Source: Amycolatopsis benzoatilytica AK 16/65 | GTDB taxonomy: Bacteria; Actinomycetota; Actinomycetes; Mycobacteriales; Pseudonocardiaceae | Assembly: GCF_000383915.1 (NCBI RefSeq) | Contig: NZ_KB912942.1 | Coordinates: 5,110,367-5,174,366 of the forward strand | Length of the DNA stretch: 64,000 nt | Direction of reading: 5' to 3' | Part shown: positions 26,360 to 36,245 of the stretch, piece after piece | Layout of the letters: the number at the start of each line of letters is the position of its first letter | How positions within the stretch are numbered: the stretch's first letter is position 1 | The notes under the pieces: model-generated | Told to the model about the DNA's origin: nothing | Seen by the model: the letters and a program-made list of their open reading frames with translations, nothing else | Databases searched by the model: none | Position numbers and translations under genes: made by a program

Positions 26360-27706
26360 TCACGCGCCTCCGAACACATAGGCGCGGCGACGCATCAGGA
26401 TGAGGAACGCTGGCACGCCCACCGCCGCGGTGAGCACACCGATCGGCAATTCCTCGGGCGCGGCAAGAACCCGCGCGGCGACGTCCACCCACACCAGGAA
26501 GACGGCACCGGCGAACGGAGCGACGGCAAGCACTCTGCGGTGGTCCCCCCGACGACCAACCGCACCAGGTGCGGAAGGACCAACCCGACGAAGCCGATCG
26601 CTCCGCTCACCGCGACCAGGACGCCGGTCATCGCAGCGCAAACGACGAACAGCAAGATGCGGAGCTTCCCGACGTCGACGCCGAGCGTGGTCGCCGCTTC
26701 GTCGCCCATGGCGAGCGCGTTCAGCCGGCCGGACAACGCCCACAACAGCAGCGCCCCGCCGCCGACGACGATCGCGGCCACCGGCAGTGTGCCCCAGTTC
26801 GCGCCGGCGAGACTGCCCAGCAGCCAGAACAGCGCCGACCGCGCGGCCTCGCCGTTCGGCGCTTGGAAGACGATCACGGTGGTGATGGCGAAGAAACCAT
26901 AGGACAACGTCGTCCCGGTCAGCACGAGCCGCAGCGGCGCAAGCCCTTGCCGCGTACGGGCCACGACATAAACGATCAACGTCGCACCGAGCGCGGCGAC
27001 AAACGCGCCAGCCGAGAGCGCGTAGATCCCGAGCGACGCGAAAACCCCGAACAACGTCACCGCCGCCGCGCCAACCGACGCCCCGGAAGAAATCCCGAGC
27101 ACATACGGCTCGGCGAGTGCGTTGCGCACCATCGCCTGGATGGCGACGCCGACCGTCGCCAATCCGGCGCCGACCACCGCCGCGAGCAGCACCCGTGGCA
27201 GCCGCAAGTCCCAGATGATCCGGTACTCGCCTACGTCGTCCAGGCCGATCGTCCCGCCGAACAGGCCGGCACGGAGAAAGGCCCACGTATGAGTGACCGG
27301 CACGGCGACCGTTCCGATCCCGACCGCGACGACAACAGACCCGGCGAGCAGTACGGCGAGCGTGCCGAGGACCGGGCCCAGCGTCCGTCGCCGTGGTCCG
27401 GCAACGGCCCCGACCAGGGATTCGCCATCCTGCGGCGACGCGGCCGAACTCCCCGCGGAGCGGGTGCCGCCCGCACCGACGAGCGACTCGGCTGCGGATT
27501 CGCCGTCCAGCGGCAACGCATCTCGCCGCCCTTCGGACCGGATGCCGGGCAGCCGGGCAAACCGCTCGGATCGAGAAACGTCCAGGAGGCTGGTGTGGTG
27601 GTCATCCGGGCCTTCGAGGACCGACCGGTCGGCCGTCCCGGCGCTCGCTCGCGAATCTTGATCGGCCTTGGCCGCGCTTCCCCACCGGGTGTCGCCTGAC
27701 ATCGGC
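26360..27706 (-). pseudogene. FecCD-family ABC permease with a single-base frameshift
   Basis: The transmembrane part runs from about 27400 (TLGPVLGTLAVLLAG) through RLPRVLLAAVVGAGLATVGVAIQ and EPYVLGISSGASVGAAAV to GLVLPHLVRLVVGG, a standard BtuC-like permease. At a run of six C on the plus strand (26543–26548) the frame is lost. The true continuation, HRRVLAVAPFAGAVFLVWVD to RRRAYVFGGA at 26360, lies in the next frame. One extra G on the coding strand would restore it. It may be a real mutation, a sequencing slip, or -1 slippage on GGGGGG. The start is unclear: ATG 27706 gives a 100-residue hydrophilic extension that includes three dispersed repeat copies; TTG at 27516 is an alternative. 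Confidence 0.72.
27387..27517. repeat. Three copies of the 19-bp palindromic repeat
   Basis: Copies at 27387–27405 (GTCGCC-N7-GGCAAC), 27421–27439 (TTCGCC-N7-GGCGAC) and 27499–27517 (TTCGCC-N7-GGCAAC). They fall within the putative N-terminal extension of the permease frame, where they read on the minus strand as GESLVGA-like peptides. This suggests the extension is partly repeat-derived or non-coding. Confidence 0.72.
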
Positions 27707-28074
27707 GAAGCATCGTCTGCCTCGGTGTCGGCCGATGGCTGTGAGTCTCTGGCCGCACTGCCGCCGCGCAACGGCGAAAGTCCGCCCGCCTGGCCAAGGT
27801 GGTCGGTCCGGGCGGCTGGCGTCGAGGCAGAGCCGCTCGCGCTCCGGGCATCGGCATGGCCAGAAGAAGGCGGTCCGGCCGCTCCGGGTACCGGTTCGGG
27901 ACGGGAGGAAGGATCTCGCGACGACGAAGACACTGCGGAGGGACCCAATCGGATACCGGGTCCACGGGCGCAAGACGGCAGCCGCCAGCAACGTCAGGAG
28001 CGGGGGTGTCGTCTCCCGCGGACCGCGACGGGAGGGGACGAGGTAAAGCGAGAACTCCCGCCGGTATCGGGCTT

Positions 28075-28108
28075 GCCTTCCGGTCCCAGAGGAACAGGAC
28101 CGGAAGGC
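28075..28108 (-). terminator. Terminator of leuB
   Basis: GCCTTCCGGTCC pairs perfectly with GGACCGGAAGGC across a 10-base loop, 71 bases beyond the leuB stop. The remaining sequence 27707–28074 shows only low-complexity frames and no gene I recognise; it must contain the promoter of the ABC operon. Confidence 0.75.
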
Positions 28109-28179
28109 CCACCGTTGCGCGTCAGCGCCGGACTTCGACCGGCTTCCGCGGCGAGGGGTTCTGAAAAGGGCTGCCGGCG

Positions 28180-29220
28180 TCAGCCGACCTGACGGACGTT
28201 GGACGAGACCAGTGCGGCGAGCCGGTCGCCGATCGCCTGGGTCGCGCCCGGCGACGACTGGTCTCGCGTAGCGAGGTCGAACGCCACCGACGCCTCGATG
28301 CGGCGCGCCGCTTCCTTCTGGCCCAGGTGGTCCAGCAAGAGCGACACAGACAGCACCGCAGCGGTCGGGTCGGCCAGGCCCTGGCCGGCGATGTCCGGCG
28401 CGCTGCCGTGCACCGGCTCGAACATGCTCGGGTTGCGGCGGGTGATGTCGAGGTTGCCGCTGGCCGCGAGGCCGATGCCGCCAGTCACCGCGGCCGCCAG
28501 GTCGGTGAGGATGTCGCCGAAGAGGTTGTCGGTGACGATCACGTCGAAACGGGACGGGTCGGTGACCATGTGGATGGTCGCGGCGTCCACGTGCGAATAC
28601 GCGACGGTGACCTCGGGGTGCTCCAGGGAGACCTCTTCGACGATCCGCGACCACAGCGAGCCGGCGTGCTCCAGCACGTTGGTCTTGTGCACCAGAGTGA
28701 GGTGCTTGCGAGGCCGCTGCTCGGCGCGGTTGAACGCGTCCGCGACCACGCGCCGCACGCCGAAGGCCGTGTTGACGCTGACCTCGGTGGCGATCTCGTG
28801 CTCGGTGTCCTTGCGCAGCAGACCGCCGTTGCCCGCGTACGGGCCTTCGGTGCCTTCGCGCACGACGACCATGTCGATGTCGCCCGGGTCGGCCAGCGGT
28901 CCGCGCACCCCGGGGTACAGCCGCGCGGGGCGCAGGTTCACATGGTGGTCGAGTTCGAACCGCAGCCGCAGCAGCAGGCCGCGCTCGAGGATGCCGCTCG
29001 GCACCGTCGGGTCGCCCACCGCACCGAGCAGGATCGCGTCGTGCTGGCGGAGTTCGCCGAGCACCGACTCCGGAAGCAGCTCGCCGGTGGCGTGCCACCG
29101 GGAGGCGCCGAGGTCATAGTTCGTGATCTCCGCCGACGGTGCCACTTCACCGAGCACCTTCAGCGCTTCGGAGACCACCTCGGGCCCGATCCCGTCCCCT
29201 GGGATCACAGCGAGCCGCAT
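28180..29220 (-). CDS. leuB: 3-isopropylmalate dehydrogenase
   Basis: 346 residues starting [15 protein letters not shown] after the ribosome-binding site GGAGGTGTGTGG. Conserved parts include [14 protein letters not shown], the metal/substrate-binding [28 protein letters not shown], and the NAD-binding [16 protein letters not shown]. It oxidatively decarboxylates 3-isopropylmalate in leucine synthesis and can serve the citramalate route to isoleucine. It is a single-gene unit with its own hairpin terminator, located away from leuCD, as in mycobacteria. Confidence 0.95.
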   Translation of the reverse strand: MRLAVIPGDGIGPEVVSEALKVLGEVAPSAEITNYDLGASRWHATGELLPESVLGELRQHDAILLGAVGDPTVPSGILERGLLLRLRFELDHHVNLRPARLYPGVRGPLADPGDIDMVVVREGTEGPYAGNGGLLRKDTEHEIATEVSVNTAFGVRRVVADAFNRAEQRPRKHLTLVHKTNVLEHAGSLWSRIVEEVSLEHPEVTVAYSHVDAATIHMVTDPSRFDVIVTDNLFGDILTDLAAAVTGGIGLAASGNLDITRRNPSMFEPVHGSAPDIAGQGLADPTAAVLSVSLLLDHLGQKEAARRIEASVAFDLATRDQSSPGATQAIGDRLAALVSSNVRQVG

Positions 29221-29381
29221 CCACACACCTCCGTAGCCAAGGCCACCGGGCGCACCGATGGCCCATTCGCACAAAAACGCCAGCAGCGGAAGGTTACCGG
29301 CCGTAGACAAGAGGCCGTAGCCGCACCACCCTTATGCCGCATCCTCCCACAGGGTGAGACACCCGTTCGGGGGAACGAGAA

Positions 29382-29421
29382 CGGGGGCTTGCCCAGGCCG
29401 GACAGCCTGGCCAAGCCCCCG
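29382..29421 (-). terminator. Terminator of the subtilase gene
   Basis: An imperfect 17-bp stem (CGGGGGCTTG-CCCAGGC against GCCTGG-CCAAGCCCCCG) lies 62 bases beyond the stop. Confidence 0.72.
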
Positions 29422-29482
29422 CGTTCCCGCAATGCGGCCGTTCGGCGACCACAGCTCATCCTCCCCTGAACGGGTGACGAGC

Positions 29483-32400
29483 TCAGCCGCGCTGCAGCTG
29501 CGATTCGATCCGCACGACCGAGGCTCGCTGCCCGGACGCGTTGTGGTGCTCGATCGCCAGCAGGCCCTTCGCCTTGTCTCCGGCGATCGCACCCTGGTTC
29601 CGGTTGACCACCAAAGCAGTCCCCGGCTTAGCGGCGTAGCCGAGAGCCGCGTCGCCGCCGCCTTGGACCGCGTACGCGGGCGCTAGCGCGTCGAACGAGA
29701 GCGGAGTGCCGACCTCGTCGATCAGCCCGTTCTTGTTGCCCGGAGCGACGTAGTAGCCGGCGGTGCCGACCGTGTAGCTGATCCGGTGCGACGCCGCCTT
29801 CGGGTCGATCCCGAGCGCGGCGATGCTGACCGGCAGCACCATCACGTTCGAGTCGAACACGTTGGTGTCGACGTCGCCGAGCTGGCCGTTGATCGCCTGC
29901 AGATCCACCGACGGGTTGCCCGGTTTGGTCAGCGACACCGTGTTCACCAGCAGGACGTCGGACCCGGTCGCCTTCGTCACGAAGGTCTCGAAGTCCGGCT
30001 TGCCGTCGCCGGTGGTGTCGATGTCCACGAACGGCACCGTGTTGCTGCCCAGGTTCGCGAAGTCGCTCCAGGTGGTGACCCCGAACGCCAGCATCGCGTT
30101 CTCCGGATCCCCCTGGGCCTTGGCGAGCGGGGCCGTCGACGCGGCGCCGACGTACCGGATGTCGCCGCCCTTGGCGGTGCGGTTGAGCGTGCAGTCCGCC
30201 GTGACGTGCGCGTCGCACTCCGGCAGCTGCGGCGACTCGGCCTGCAGTTCCAGCACGCTGATCAGCGAGCGGTAGCGCTGCGCGCCGGTGCCCTGGTCGA
30301 TGCCCTTGCCGCCGACGTTCAGCACGGCCTGGGCGCTGTTCGCGCCGAAGCGCACGCCGGTCGGCGTGGTGATCGCCGAAACCGGCTTCGGCGACGAGTA
30401 CACGGCAACCCGCAGCGGAACGGTCGAGCCGTTCTTCGGGGTGAACGCGATCCGGCCCGAAGCGTCGGCCACGAACTGTCGCGCCAGGCCGGCCTGCGTC
30501 GCCGCCATCGTCGGGTCGAGCACCTTGCGCAGTGCCTTCGGGTCGGCGATCTTCAACGTCACCTGCACCGTCGCGACCCCGCGCGGGTTCAGCTTGACCG
30601 AGCTCTTGTCCACTGTGTACTCGACACCGGGCAGGCTGTTGACCGCCTCGTAGCCCACCGAGTACTCCGCGGCCTTGACGCCTTTGTTGACCACCTTGAT
30701 GGTCTTCGACAGCGTCACTGGACCGCCGGCCTCGACTGTGCCGAACGTGACGCTGACGGCACCCGGGTCATCCTGCACGTACGCGAGAACCTGGTTGTCC
30801 AAGGCAGCTTTCGCGTCGATCCGGCCGGCCCCGACGCGCTGCGGGCCGTAGGTGTGGCCCGCGCCGTCGGTGATGTCGTGCACCGCGGTGCCCACGACGT
30901 CGGCCTTGACCTCTTCGACGCTCCAGTCCGGGTGTGCCTGGCGGACCAGCGCCGTGATGCCCGAGGTGTGCGGGGCGGCCATCGACGTGCCCGAGATGAC
31001 CAGCCGGCCGTTGCCGCTGCCGCGGAACGCCGACGTGATCGTGTCGCCCGGAGCCGCGACGTCCGGCTTCACCGACGGACCGCGTCCGCCGCGCGAGGTG
31101 AACGAGCTCGGAGTGTCCACGATGGACTGGTCATAGGTCTGCAGCGTGGTCCGCCCGGCACCGAACAGCCGCACGGTCAGCGTGCCCGCGTTCAGGCCGG
31201 CGCGAGCCGACTGCGTCGCTTTGCCGGTGAACTGGAACATCGGGACCGCCGCGTTGCCCGCGATACCCGCGCCGAAGTGCTCCACAGTGGACGAAAGCAG
31301 CACCGCCTTGGCACCGGCGGCCTGCGCGTTGTTGGCCCGCGCCGCGGACCCGCACGCCCGGGTGGCGTCGTTGTCGTCCCACTCCAGCCACACCGTCTTG
31401 CCGGCGGCCTTCGCCTTGTCCTCGGCCGAGTAAGCCTTGCAGCCGGCGTTGTTGTCCGCCGCGAGCGGCACGACCGGAGCAGTCAGGTCGAGGTTGTCGT
31501 AGCCGGTGTATTCCTGGCTGTACTGGCCCGGCTGCTGACCGGCGGTCGGCGTCTTGACCTCGACCGCGTCGCGCAGTTCGCCCGCGTCGCGGCTGCTGGC
31601 CACGGTGAGCGCTTCCGGGGTGTTGCCCGGCGAACCGGCGATGTCGTTGATATCGCCGCCGTTGCCCGCCGAGATCACTGGCAGCACGTTGTTCTGCGCG
31701 AGCTTGCGCACGAACAGCGAGTCCGGGTCGTCCGGCGCGCCGAAGTCGCTGCCCAGCGACAGGTTCACCACGTCGAGGTGGTCGGTGAAGTCGCCGTCGC
31801 CGTCCGGGTCGAGAGCCCAGTCCAGCGCCTGCGAGGTGACGTTGGTGGAACCCTTGCAGCCGAATACCTTGACCGCGTAGAGCAGAGCCTTCGGCGCTGT
31901 GCCCGGCCCGATCCGCATCGCGTCGAGCGTCTTCCTGTTCAGCTTCTTGTAGTCGCCGGTGAACGTGCTGCCGTCGGCGTTCACGCCGAACCCTGCGATG
32001 GTGCCCGCGACGTGCGTGCCGTGCTCGCCGCACGCGATCGGGTTGAGGTCCGGCTTCGGCGTCGGCGAGCCGGTCTTGCCCGCCGAGTCGTAGTCGTCGC
32101 CGACGAGGTCGGTGCCGCCGACCACCTTGGCGCTCGGGAACAGCGGCGACGGCTTGGCGCGGTCGACGGCGTTGTACGCCTCAGCCGTACCGGGGCCGCC
32201 GAAGTCGGCGTGTGTGTAGTCGATGCCGTCATCGATCACGCCGACGCGGATGTTGTCGCCGAACTTGCCCGTCTTCTGCCAGCTCACCAGCGTGTTCGTC
32301 AGCTGCTCGGCGCTGGCGTTGGTGCGGGTCTTCGGCACGACGGTGCGCACCGACACGACGTCCGGACGCCGCGCGAGTTCGCGGATCTTGGCGGCGTCGG

Positions 32401-32815
32401 CGGTGACCACCGCACCGGCCACCGCGTTGGCGGTCTGCGTGACCAGCTTCATGCCCGCGTCCGCGGCCTTCAACTGACCGACGACGGAGTTGACCGCGGC
32501 CGCGGTCTCGGCCTTCGCCGCCTTCGCCGCCTGCTTGGCCTTCTCCTTGCCCTTGCCCTCCTCCGCCTTGAACGCGTCCACGGCGGGCTTCTTCGCCAGC
32601 TCGATGAACGCGGTGACGGGACCCTGCGCGGCGCTCAGCCGGGGCGAAAGCTTGCCCGCGACCTTGCTCGCGTCGACCTTCGCCGGGACGACCGGCTCGG
32701 CCAGCGGCGCGCCCTGCGCGGACGCGGCGGGCACGGCGACCGCCGCCGCCAGCACCACCGCGGAGCCCACGACCACTGAACGGGCGGCCCACCCGGGCAA
32801 CCGGGTTCTGCTCAT
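29483..32815 (-). CDS. Secreted subtilisin-like serine protease (S8), multidomain
   Basis: 1110 residues from ATG at 32815, preceded by AAGGGGTTACTC. A Sec signal peptide ends about residue 33 (VPAASA). Residues about 60–175 look like an inhibitor I9-type propeptide with a Lys/Ala-rich helix. The S8 domain has Asp195 in VGVIDDGID, His265 in HGTHVAGTIAG and Ser611 in SGTSMAAPHTSG. A long insert between His and Ser (about 420–560) resembles a protease-associated domain. The region after 640 (VSVTFGTVEAGGPVTLSKTIKVVNKG) looks like Fn3-type beta domains. No cell-wall anchor or transmembrane tail is seen, so it should be released. Probably an exoprotease for nutrient acquisition. Confidence 0.93.
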   Translation of the reverse strand: MSRTRLPGWAARSVVVGSAVVLAAAVAVPAASAQGAPLAEPVVPAKVDASKVAGKLSPRLSAAQGPVTAFIELAKKPAVDAFKAEEGKGKEKAKQAAKAAKAETAAAVNSVVGQLKAADAGMKLVTQTANAVAGAVVTADAAKIRELARRPDVVSVRTVVPKTRTNASAEQLTNTLVSWQKTGKFGDNIRVGVIDDGIDYTHADFGGPGTAEAYNAVDRAKPSPLFPSAKVVGGTDLVGDDYDSAGKTGSPTPKPDLNPIACGEHGTHVAGTIAGFGVNADGSTFTGDYKKLNRKTLDAMRIGPGTAPKALLYAVKVFGCKGSTNVTSQALDWALDPDGDGDFTDHLDVVNLSLGSDFGAPDDPDSLFVRKLAQNNVLPVISAGNGGDINDIAGSPGNTPEALTVASSRDAGELRDAVEVKTPTAGQQPGQYSQEYTGYDNLDLTAPVVPLAADNNAGCKAYSAEDKAKAAGKTVWLEWDDNDATRACGSAARANNAQAAGAKAVLLSSTVEHFGAGIAGNAAVPMFQFTGKATQSARAGLNAGTLTVRLFGAGRTTLQTYDQSIVDTPSSFTSRGGRGPSVKPDVAAPGDTITSAFRGSGNGRLVISGTSMAAPHTSGITALVRQAHPDWSVEEVKADVVGTAVHDITDGAGHTYGPQRVGAGRIDAKAALDNQVLAYVQDDPGAVSVTFGTVEAGGPVTLSKTIKVVNKGVKAAEYSVGYEAVNSLPGVEYTVDKSSVKLNPRGVATVQVTLKIADPKALRKVLDPTMAATQAGLARQFVADASGRIAFTPKNGSTVPLRVAVYSSPKPVSAITTPTGVRFGANSAQAVLNVGGKGIDQGTGAQRYRSLISVLELQAESPQLPECDAHVTADCTLNRTAKGGDIRYVGAASTAPLAKAQGDPENAMLAFGVTTWSDFANLGSNTVPFVDIDTTGDGKPDFETFVTKATGSDVLLVNTVSLTKPGNPSVDLQAINGQLGDVDTNVFDSNVMVLPVSIAALGIDPKAASHRISYTVGTAGYYVAPGNKNGLIDEVGTPLSFDALAPAYAVQGGGDAALGYAAKPGTALVVNRNQGAIAGDKAKGLLAIEHHNASGQRASVVRIESQLQRG

Positions 32816-33016
32816 GAGTAACCCCTTCTCGAGGCCAGCATCACGAACCTGCCGGTGCTCCCACCTCGCAACCCCCGACGGTGAGCACTGGCGCCGCGCC
32901 GTGCTCTCACGGCGCGTGGTTCGGCCTCGCGGCACAGAACCTAACCGCCCGAAACACCTACTTTCGTGCGGAAAAGGCTCCGTTACCCGAATGTTGCCGG
33001 TCTGGGCGAAGCGCGA

Positions 33017-33051
33017 AACGGCCCCTCTCCCGGTACGGGAAAGGGGCCGTT
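33017..33051 (-). terminator. Terminator of serA
   Basis: AACGGCCCC-TCTCCCG and CGGGAAAGGGGCCGTT form a long stem just beyond the serA stop (15 bases), between serA and the subtilase promoter. Confidence 0.8.
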
Positions 33052-33065
33052 CGAGACGTAGGGAA

Positions 33066-34664
33066 CTAGCTGAAGTCGACCGCGCGAATCGTGTGCGCGC
33101 CGACGGTGGCCCCGATCGGCTCCAGCACGTTGCTGTCCACGTGCCGGTCGACGCGCAGCAGCATCATCGCGTCCGTGCCGTCGGTGGTCTGGCTGATCTG
33201 CGCCGCCTCGATGTTGATGCCGGCCTCGCCGAGCAGCGTGCCGACCCGGCCCATGACGCCCGGGCGGTCCGGGTATTCGAGGACCAGCACGTCGCCCTCG
33301 GCGCGCAGGTCGAAGTGCCGTCCCTTGACCTCGACGATCTTCTCGACCTCGTCCTTGCCGGTGACCGCACCGGACACGGTGAGCACCGTGCCGTCGCCGT
33401 GCACCGCGCGGATGGTGACCAAGCTGCGGAACTTCGGGCTCTCCGACACCGACGTCAGCTCCACCTGCACGCCGAGCTCCTCGGCCAGCCGCGGCGCGTT
33501 GACGAAGGTGACCTGGTCGTCGACCACGCCGGCGAACAGCCCGCGCAGTGCGGCCAGCTGCAGCACCGAGGTGTCCTCGCTGGACAGTTCGCCCTTGACC
33601 TCGACGGTCACCGACGTCGGCGCCTTCGGGTTCAGCGCGGTCAGCACCTGGCCGAGCTTCTGGGTGAGCGACAGGTACGGCCGGACCTCGTCGCCGACCG
33701 AACCGCCGCCGGACACGTTGACCGCGTCCGGCACGAAGTCGCCGCGCAGCGCCAGCAGCACCGAACGCGCGACGTCCGTGCCCGCCCGGTCCTGCGCCTC
33801 GGCGGTGGACGCGCCCAGGTGCGGCGTGACCACGACGTTCGGCAGGTTGAACAGCGGGCTCTCGGTGGTCGGCTCGGTCACGAACACGTCGATGCCGGCG
33901 CCGCCGACGTGCCCGCTGCGCACCGCCTCGGCCAGCGCTTCTTCGACGATCAGCCCGCCGCGGGCGGCGTTGACGATGATCACGCCCGGCTTGGTCTTCT
34001 TGAGCGCCTCGGCGTCGATGAGCCCCTTGGTCTCCGGGGTCTTCGGCAGGTGGATGGAGATCGCGTCGGCGCGCTCCAGCAGCTCGTCCAGGGTGACCAG
34101 CTCGATGCCCAGCTGTGCGGCGCGCGCGGCCGAGACGTAGGGGTCGTACGCGATCAGCTTGGCGCCGAACGCGGCGAGGCGCTGCGCGAACAACTGGCCG
34201 ATCTTGCCCAGGCCGACGACGCCGACCGTCTTGCCGTTGATCTCGACGCCGGAGAACGAACTGCGCTTCCACTCGCCGCCGCGCAGGCTCTGGTCCGCGG
34301 CGGGAACGCGCCGGGCGACCGCGAGCAGCAGCGCGACCGCGTGCTCGGCGGCGGAAACGATGTTCGACGTCGGCGCGTTGACCACGAGCACACCGCGCTC
34401 GGTGGCGGCCGGGACCTCGACGTTGTCCAGCCCGACGCCCGCGCGGGCGACGACCTTCAGCTGCGTGGTGGCGCCGAGCACCTCGGCGTCGACCTTCGTG
34501 GCGGATCGGACCAGGAGCGCGTCGGCGCTCTTCACCGCCTCGAGCAGCGCGGGACGGTCCGTGCCGTCCACCTGCCGGACCTCTACCTCGTCACCGAACA
34601 CGCTCAGCACGGAGGGCGCGAGCTTCTCCGCGATGAGGACGACGGGTTTGTTGGGCTTGGTCAC
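33066..34664 (-). CDS. serA: D-3-phosphoglycerate dehydrogenase
   Basis: 532 residues from GTG at 34664. The NAD domain shows VGVVGLGKIGQLFAQRL; catalytic Arg is in NAARGGLIVEEAL and His in VVTPHLGAS. An intervening domain (about 315–450) and a C-terminal ACT domain (VLVLEYPDRPGVMGRVGTLLGEAGIN) give the long type I architecture of mycobacterial SerA. There the ACT domain mediates serine inhibition. It makes 3-phosphohydroxypyruvate, the first step of serine synthesis. The stop is followed by a strong hairpin. It is convergent with nothing and stands downstream of a TetR gene on the same strand. Confidence 0.95.
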   Translation of the reverse strand: MTKPNKPVVLIAEKLAPSVLSVFGDEVEVRQVDGTDRPALLEAVKSADALLVRSATKVDAEVLGATTQLKVVARAGVGLDNVEVPAATERGVLVVNAPTSNIVSAAEHAVALLLAVARRVPAADQSLRGGEWKRSSFSGVEINGKTVGVVGLGKIGQLFAQRLAAFGAKLIAYDPYVSAARAAQLGIELVTLDELLERADAISIHLPKTPETKGLIDAEALKKTKPGVIIVNAARGGLIVEEALAEAVRSGHVGGAGIDVFVTEPTTESPLFNLPNVVVTPHLGASTAEAQDRAGTDVARSVLLALRGDFVPDAVNVSGGGSVGDEVRPYLSLTQKLGQVLTALNPKAPTSVTVEVKGELSSEDTSVLQLAALRGLFAGVVDDQVTFVNAPRLAEELGVQVELTSVSESPKFRSLVTIRAVHGDGTVLTVSGAVTGKDEVEKIVEVKGRHFDLRAEGDVLVLEYPDRPGVMGRVGTLLGEAGINIEAAQISQTTDGTDAMMLLRVDRHVDSNVLEPIGATVGAHTIRAVDFS

Positions 34665-34743
34665 GATGCGGCTCCCACTATCTGGTCACGAAATCGAGGA
34701 CGCTCTCCTGCGGCGCACGCCATTGTGCCCGGACGGCGGGAGT

Positions 34744-35343
34744 TTAACCCGCTCTTGCACCACCTCGCTGCCCCCGCTGTTCACTTGCCCGTAATCCGGT
34801 GAAAACAAGGGACAGCAACCGCTCCGTTCCGCCGTCGCCGGGGAGGTGCGTTCCGCCCCAGGAAGCGCCGTGCAGCAACAGAAGCAGCTCCCGGACGGTC
34901 AGATCGGCGCGGAGCACGCCTGCCTTCTGCGCGCGGTCCACTAGATGGGACGCCGCGGTCTGCATCTCCTCACAGGAGGCGTGCAGCCGGGATCGCGGGT
35001 CGTCGATCGCATCGGCCAGGAGCTCGGTGAGGCCGCGGTAGGACGAGGACGTCGCGCCGAACCCGACGAGCCACGCGTACAGCGCGTCGAGCGGGTCCTC
35101 GGCGGCCAACAGCTCGCGCGCCTTCGCCGCCTGCGTGTCGAATCGATCCCGCAACAGGGCCTCGATGAGGTCATCACGAGTCGGAAAGTGGCGGTAGAGG
35201 GTGCCGATCCCGACGCCGGCGCTGCGGGCGACGTCTTCAAGGGAGGCATCGACGCCGCGCTCAGCGAAGGCCCGCCTGGCCTCGACCAGCAGGCGTTCGT
35301 AGTTGCGGCGGGCGTCCGCGCGCATCGGTTTGACGTCGCTCAT
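34744..35343 (-). CDS. TetR-family transcriptional regulator
   Basis: 199 residues from ATG at 35343 with GGAGGCGAG upstream. The N-terminal helix-turn-helix is FAERGVDASLEDVARSAGVGIGTLYRHFPTRDDLIEALL. The C-terminal part (LADAIDDPRSRLHASCEEMQTAASHLVDRAQKAGVLRADLT) is the ligand domain seen in many SbtR-like regulators. It is divergent from the LLM oxidoreductase locus, and the 82-base spacer contains alternating CGGAG/CTCCG elements, so it most likely represses that locus. The inducer is unknown. Confidence 0.88.
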   Translation of the reverse strand: MSDVKPMRADARRNYERLLVEARRAFAERGVDASLEDVARSAGVGIGTLYRHFPTRDDLIEALLRDRFDTQAAKARELLAAEDPLDALYAWLVGFGATSSSYRGLTELLADAIDDPRSRLHASCEEMQTAASHLVDRAQKAGVLRADLTVRELLLLLHGASWGGTHLPGDGGTERLLSLVFTGLRASEQRGQRGGARAG

Positions 35344-35372
35344 CTCGCCTCCGAGTTTATCGCGTGACAAAT

Positions 35373-35409
35373 CGGAGGGTGACTCCGTATATTAACCGGA
35401 GGCTGCCTC
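35373..35409. promoter_or_regulatory. Candidate TetR operator
   Basis: CGGAG (35373–35377), CTCCG (35383–35387) and CGGAG (35397–35401) alternate to give two overlapping inverted repeats, followed by GAGGC-T-GCCTC (35399–35409). The site lies between the divergent TetR gene and the LLM locus; AT-rich TATATTAA inside it could be a -10 region. Confidence 0.5.
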
Positions 35410-35425
35410 AAGTTATGGAGGAATC

Positions 35426-36245
35426 GTGCTCGAAAAATCCCGGGCAAGACGGGGCGCGGTCGATGCCTGGCTGCCCACCGCCCCGCCGCCGGACGCCGGA
35501 CGCACCGCGAGCCGCCGGCTGGCCGCACCCGGCTGCGGCCCGGTGTGGCGCTGCGAGGGCCCGGGCACCCGCGAATTCTTCGCGCATTTCGGTGACTTGC
35601 CGGCGTCGACGGAGGACGTGGTTCTCGGCACCGGGATCACGAACGCCTGGTCGCGCCCGGCCGGACCGCTCAGGCCAACGGAGCGACACGGGCCAGGCCC
35701 ATCCCGGCGGTTCGTGCTCAGCATCGGCCATGCGTTCCAGGCCGCCGTACGACAAGATGCGCCCACAGCTGTCCGAAATGGACACCACAGCCGCGGAAAG
35801 ACCCACACCGGTCGCCTTCCCGCGACCAGTCGCTGCTGTCGGCCCGCGGATGCTGAAACCGCCCCGTGACCTGGCCGACGGCGCCCACCCGCTCGCTCAA
35901 CCCGTTGAACACACGCCCTATGCGCGCAAGATTCTCGGGCCGGACAAGCTGTTGCTCCCGCAGCAGACCGTTCTGTTCGACACCCCGCGCGCACGCTCGG
36001 GAACAGGTCCATCTGGTCGCGCGAACTGCCTGCGCCAAGCGAAGGCGTACGTCGCCGGCCCCAGCGAACGCTCCACCGACAACCTCGTCCGGCGCGGCTC
36101 CCCCGCGACGATCGCCGGAGGACGGAAAGAACTGTTCGACCCCGGAGCCGATCACGCCCTGATCAGCCCGGCCACCACCACTCTGGAGTCTATTGTGGAC
36201 GTGCTTGCGACACTGGCCCCCGCCGTCACGGAGGTCTCGCGATGA
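35426..36245 (+). pseudogene. Decayed LLM-class F420-dependent oxidoreductase
   Basis: Starts at GTG 35426 behind ATGGAGGAATC. The first frame gives CEGPGTREFFAHFGDLPAST, EDVVLGTGITNAWSRPAG and FVLSIGHAFQAA, clearly TIGR03620-like. Near 35740 similarity jumps to another frame (YDKMRPQLSEMDTTAAERPT, VAAVGPRMLKPPRDLADGAHP, HTPYARKILGPDKLLLPQQT). Near 35990 a short part fits the third frame (AREQVHLVART), and the end returns to the second (LESIVDVLATLAP, stop at 36245). At least two frameshifts plus missing pieces mark a pseudogene. Its stop overlaps the ATG of the intact paralogue, so the two were once co-translated. Confidence 0.78.

Noticed and set aside
26360..27286. Separate protein read from the second frame of the permease
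   Set aside because: Only its last 60 residues resemble a permease, and these continue the upstream frame; it is one frameshifted gene, not two.
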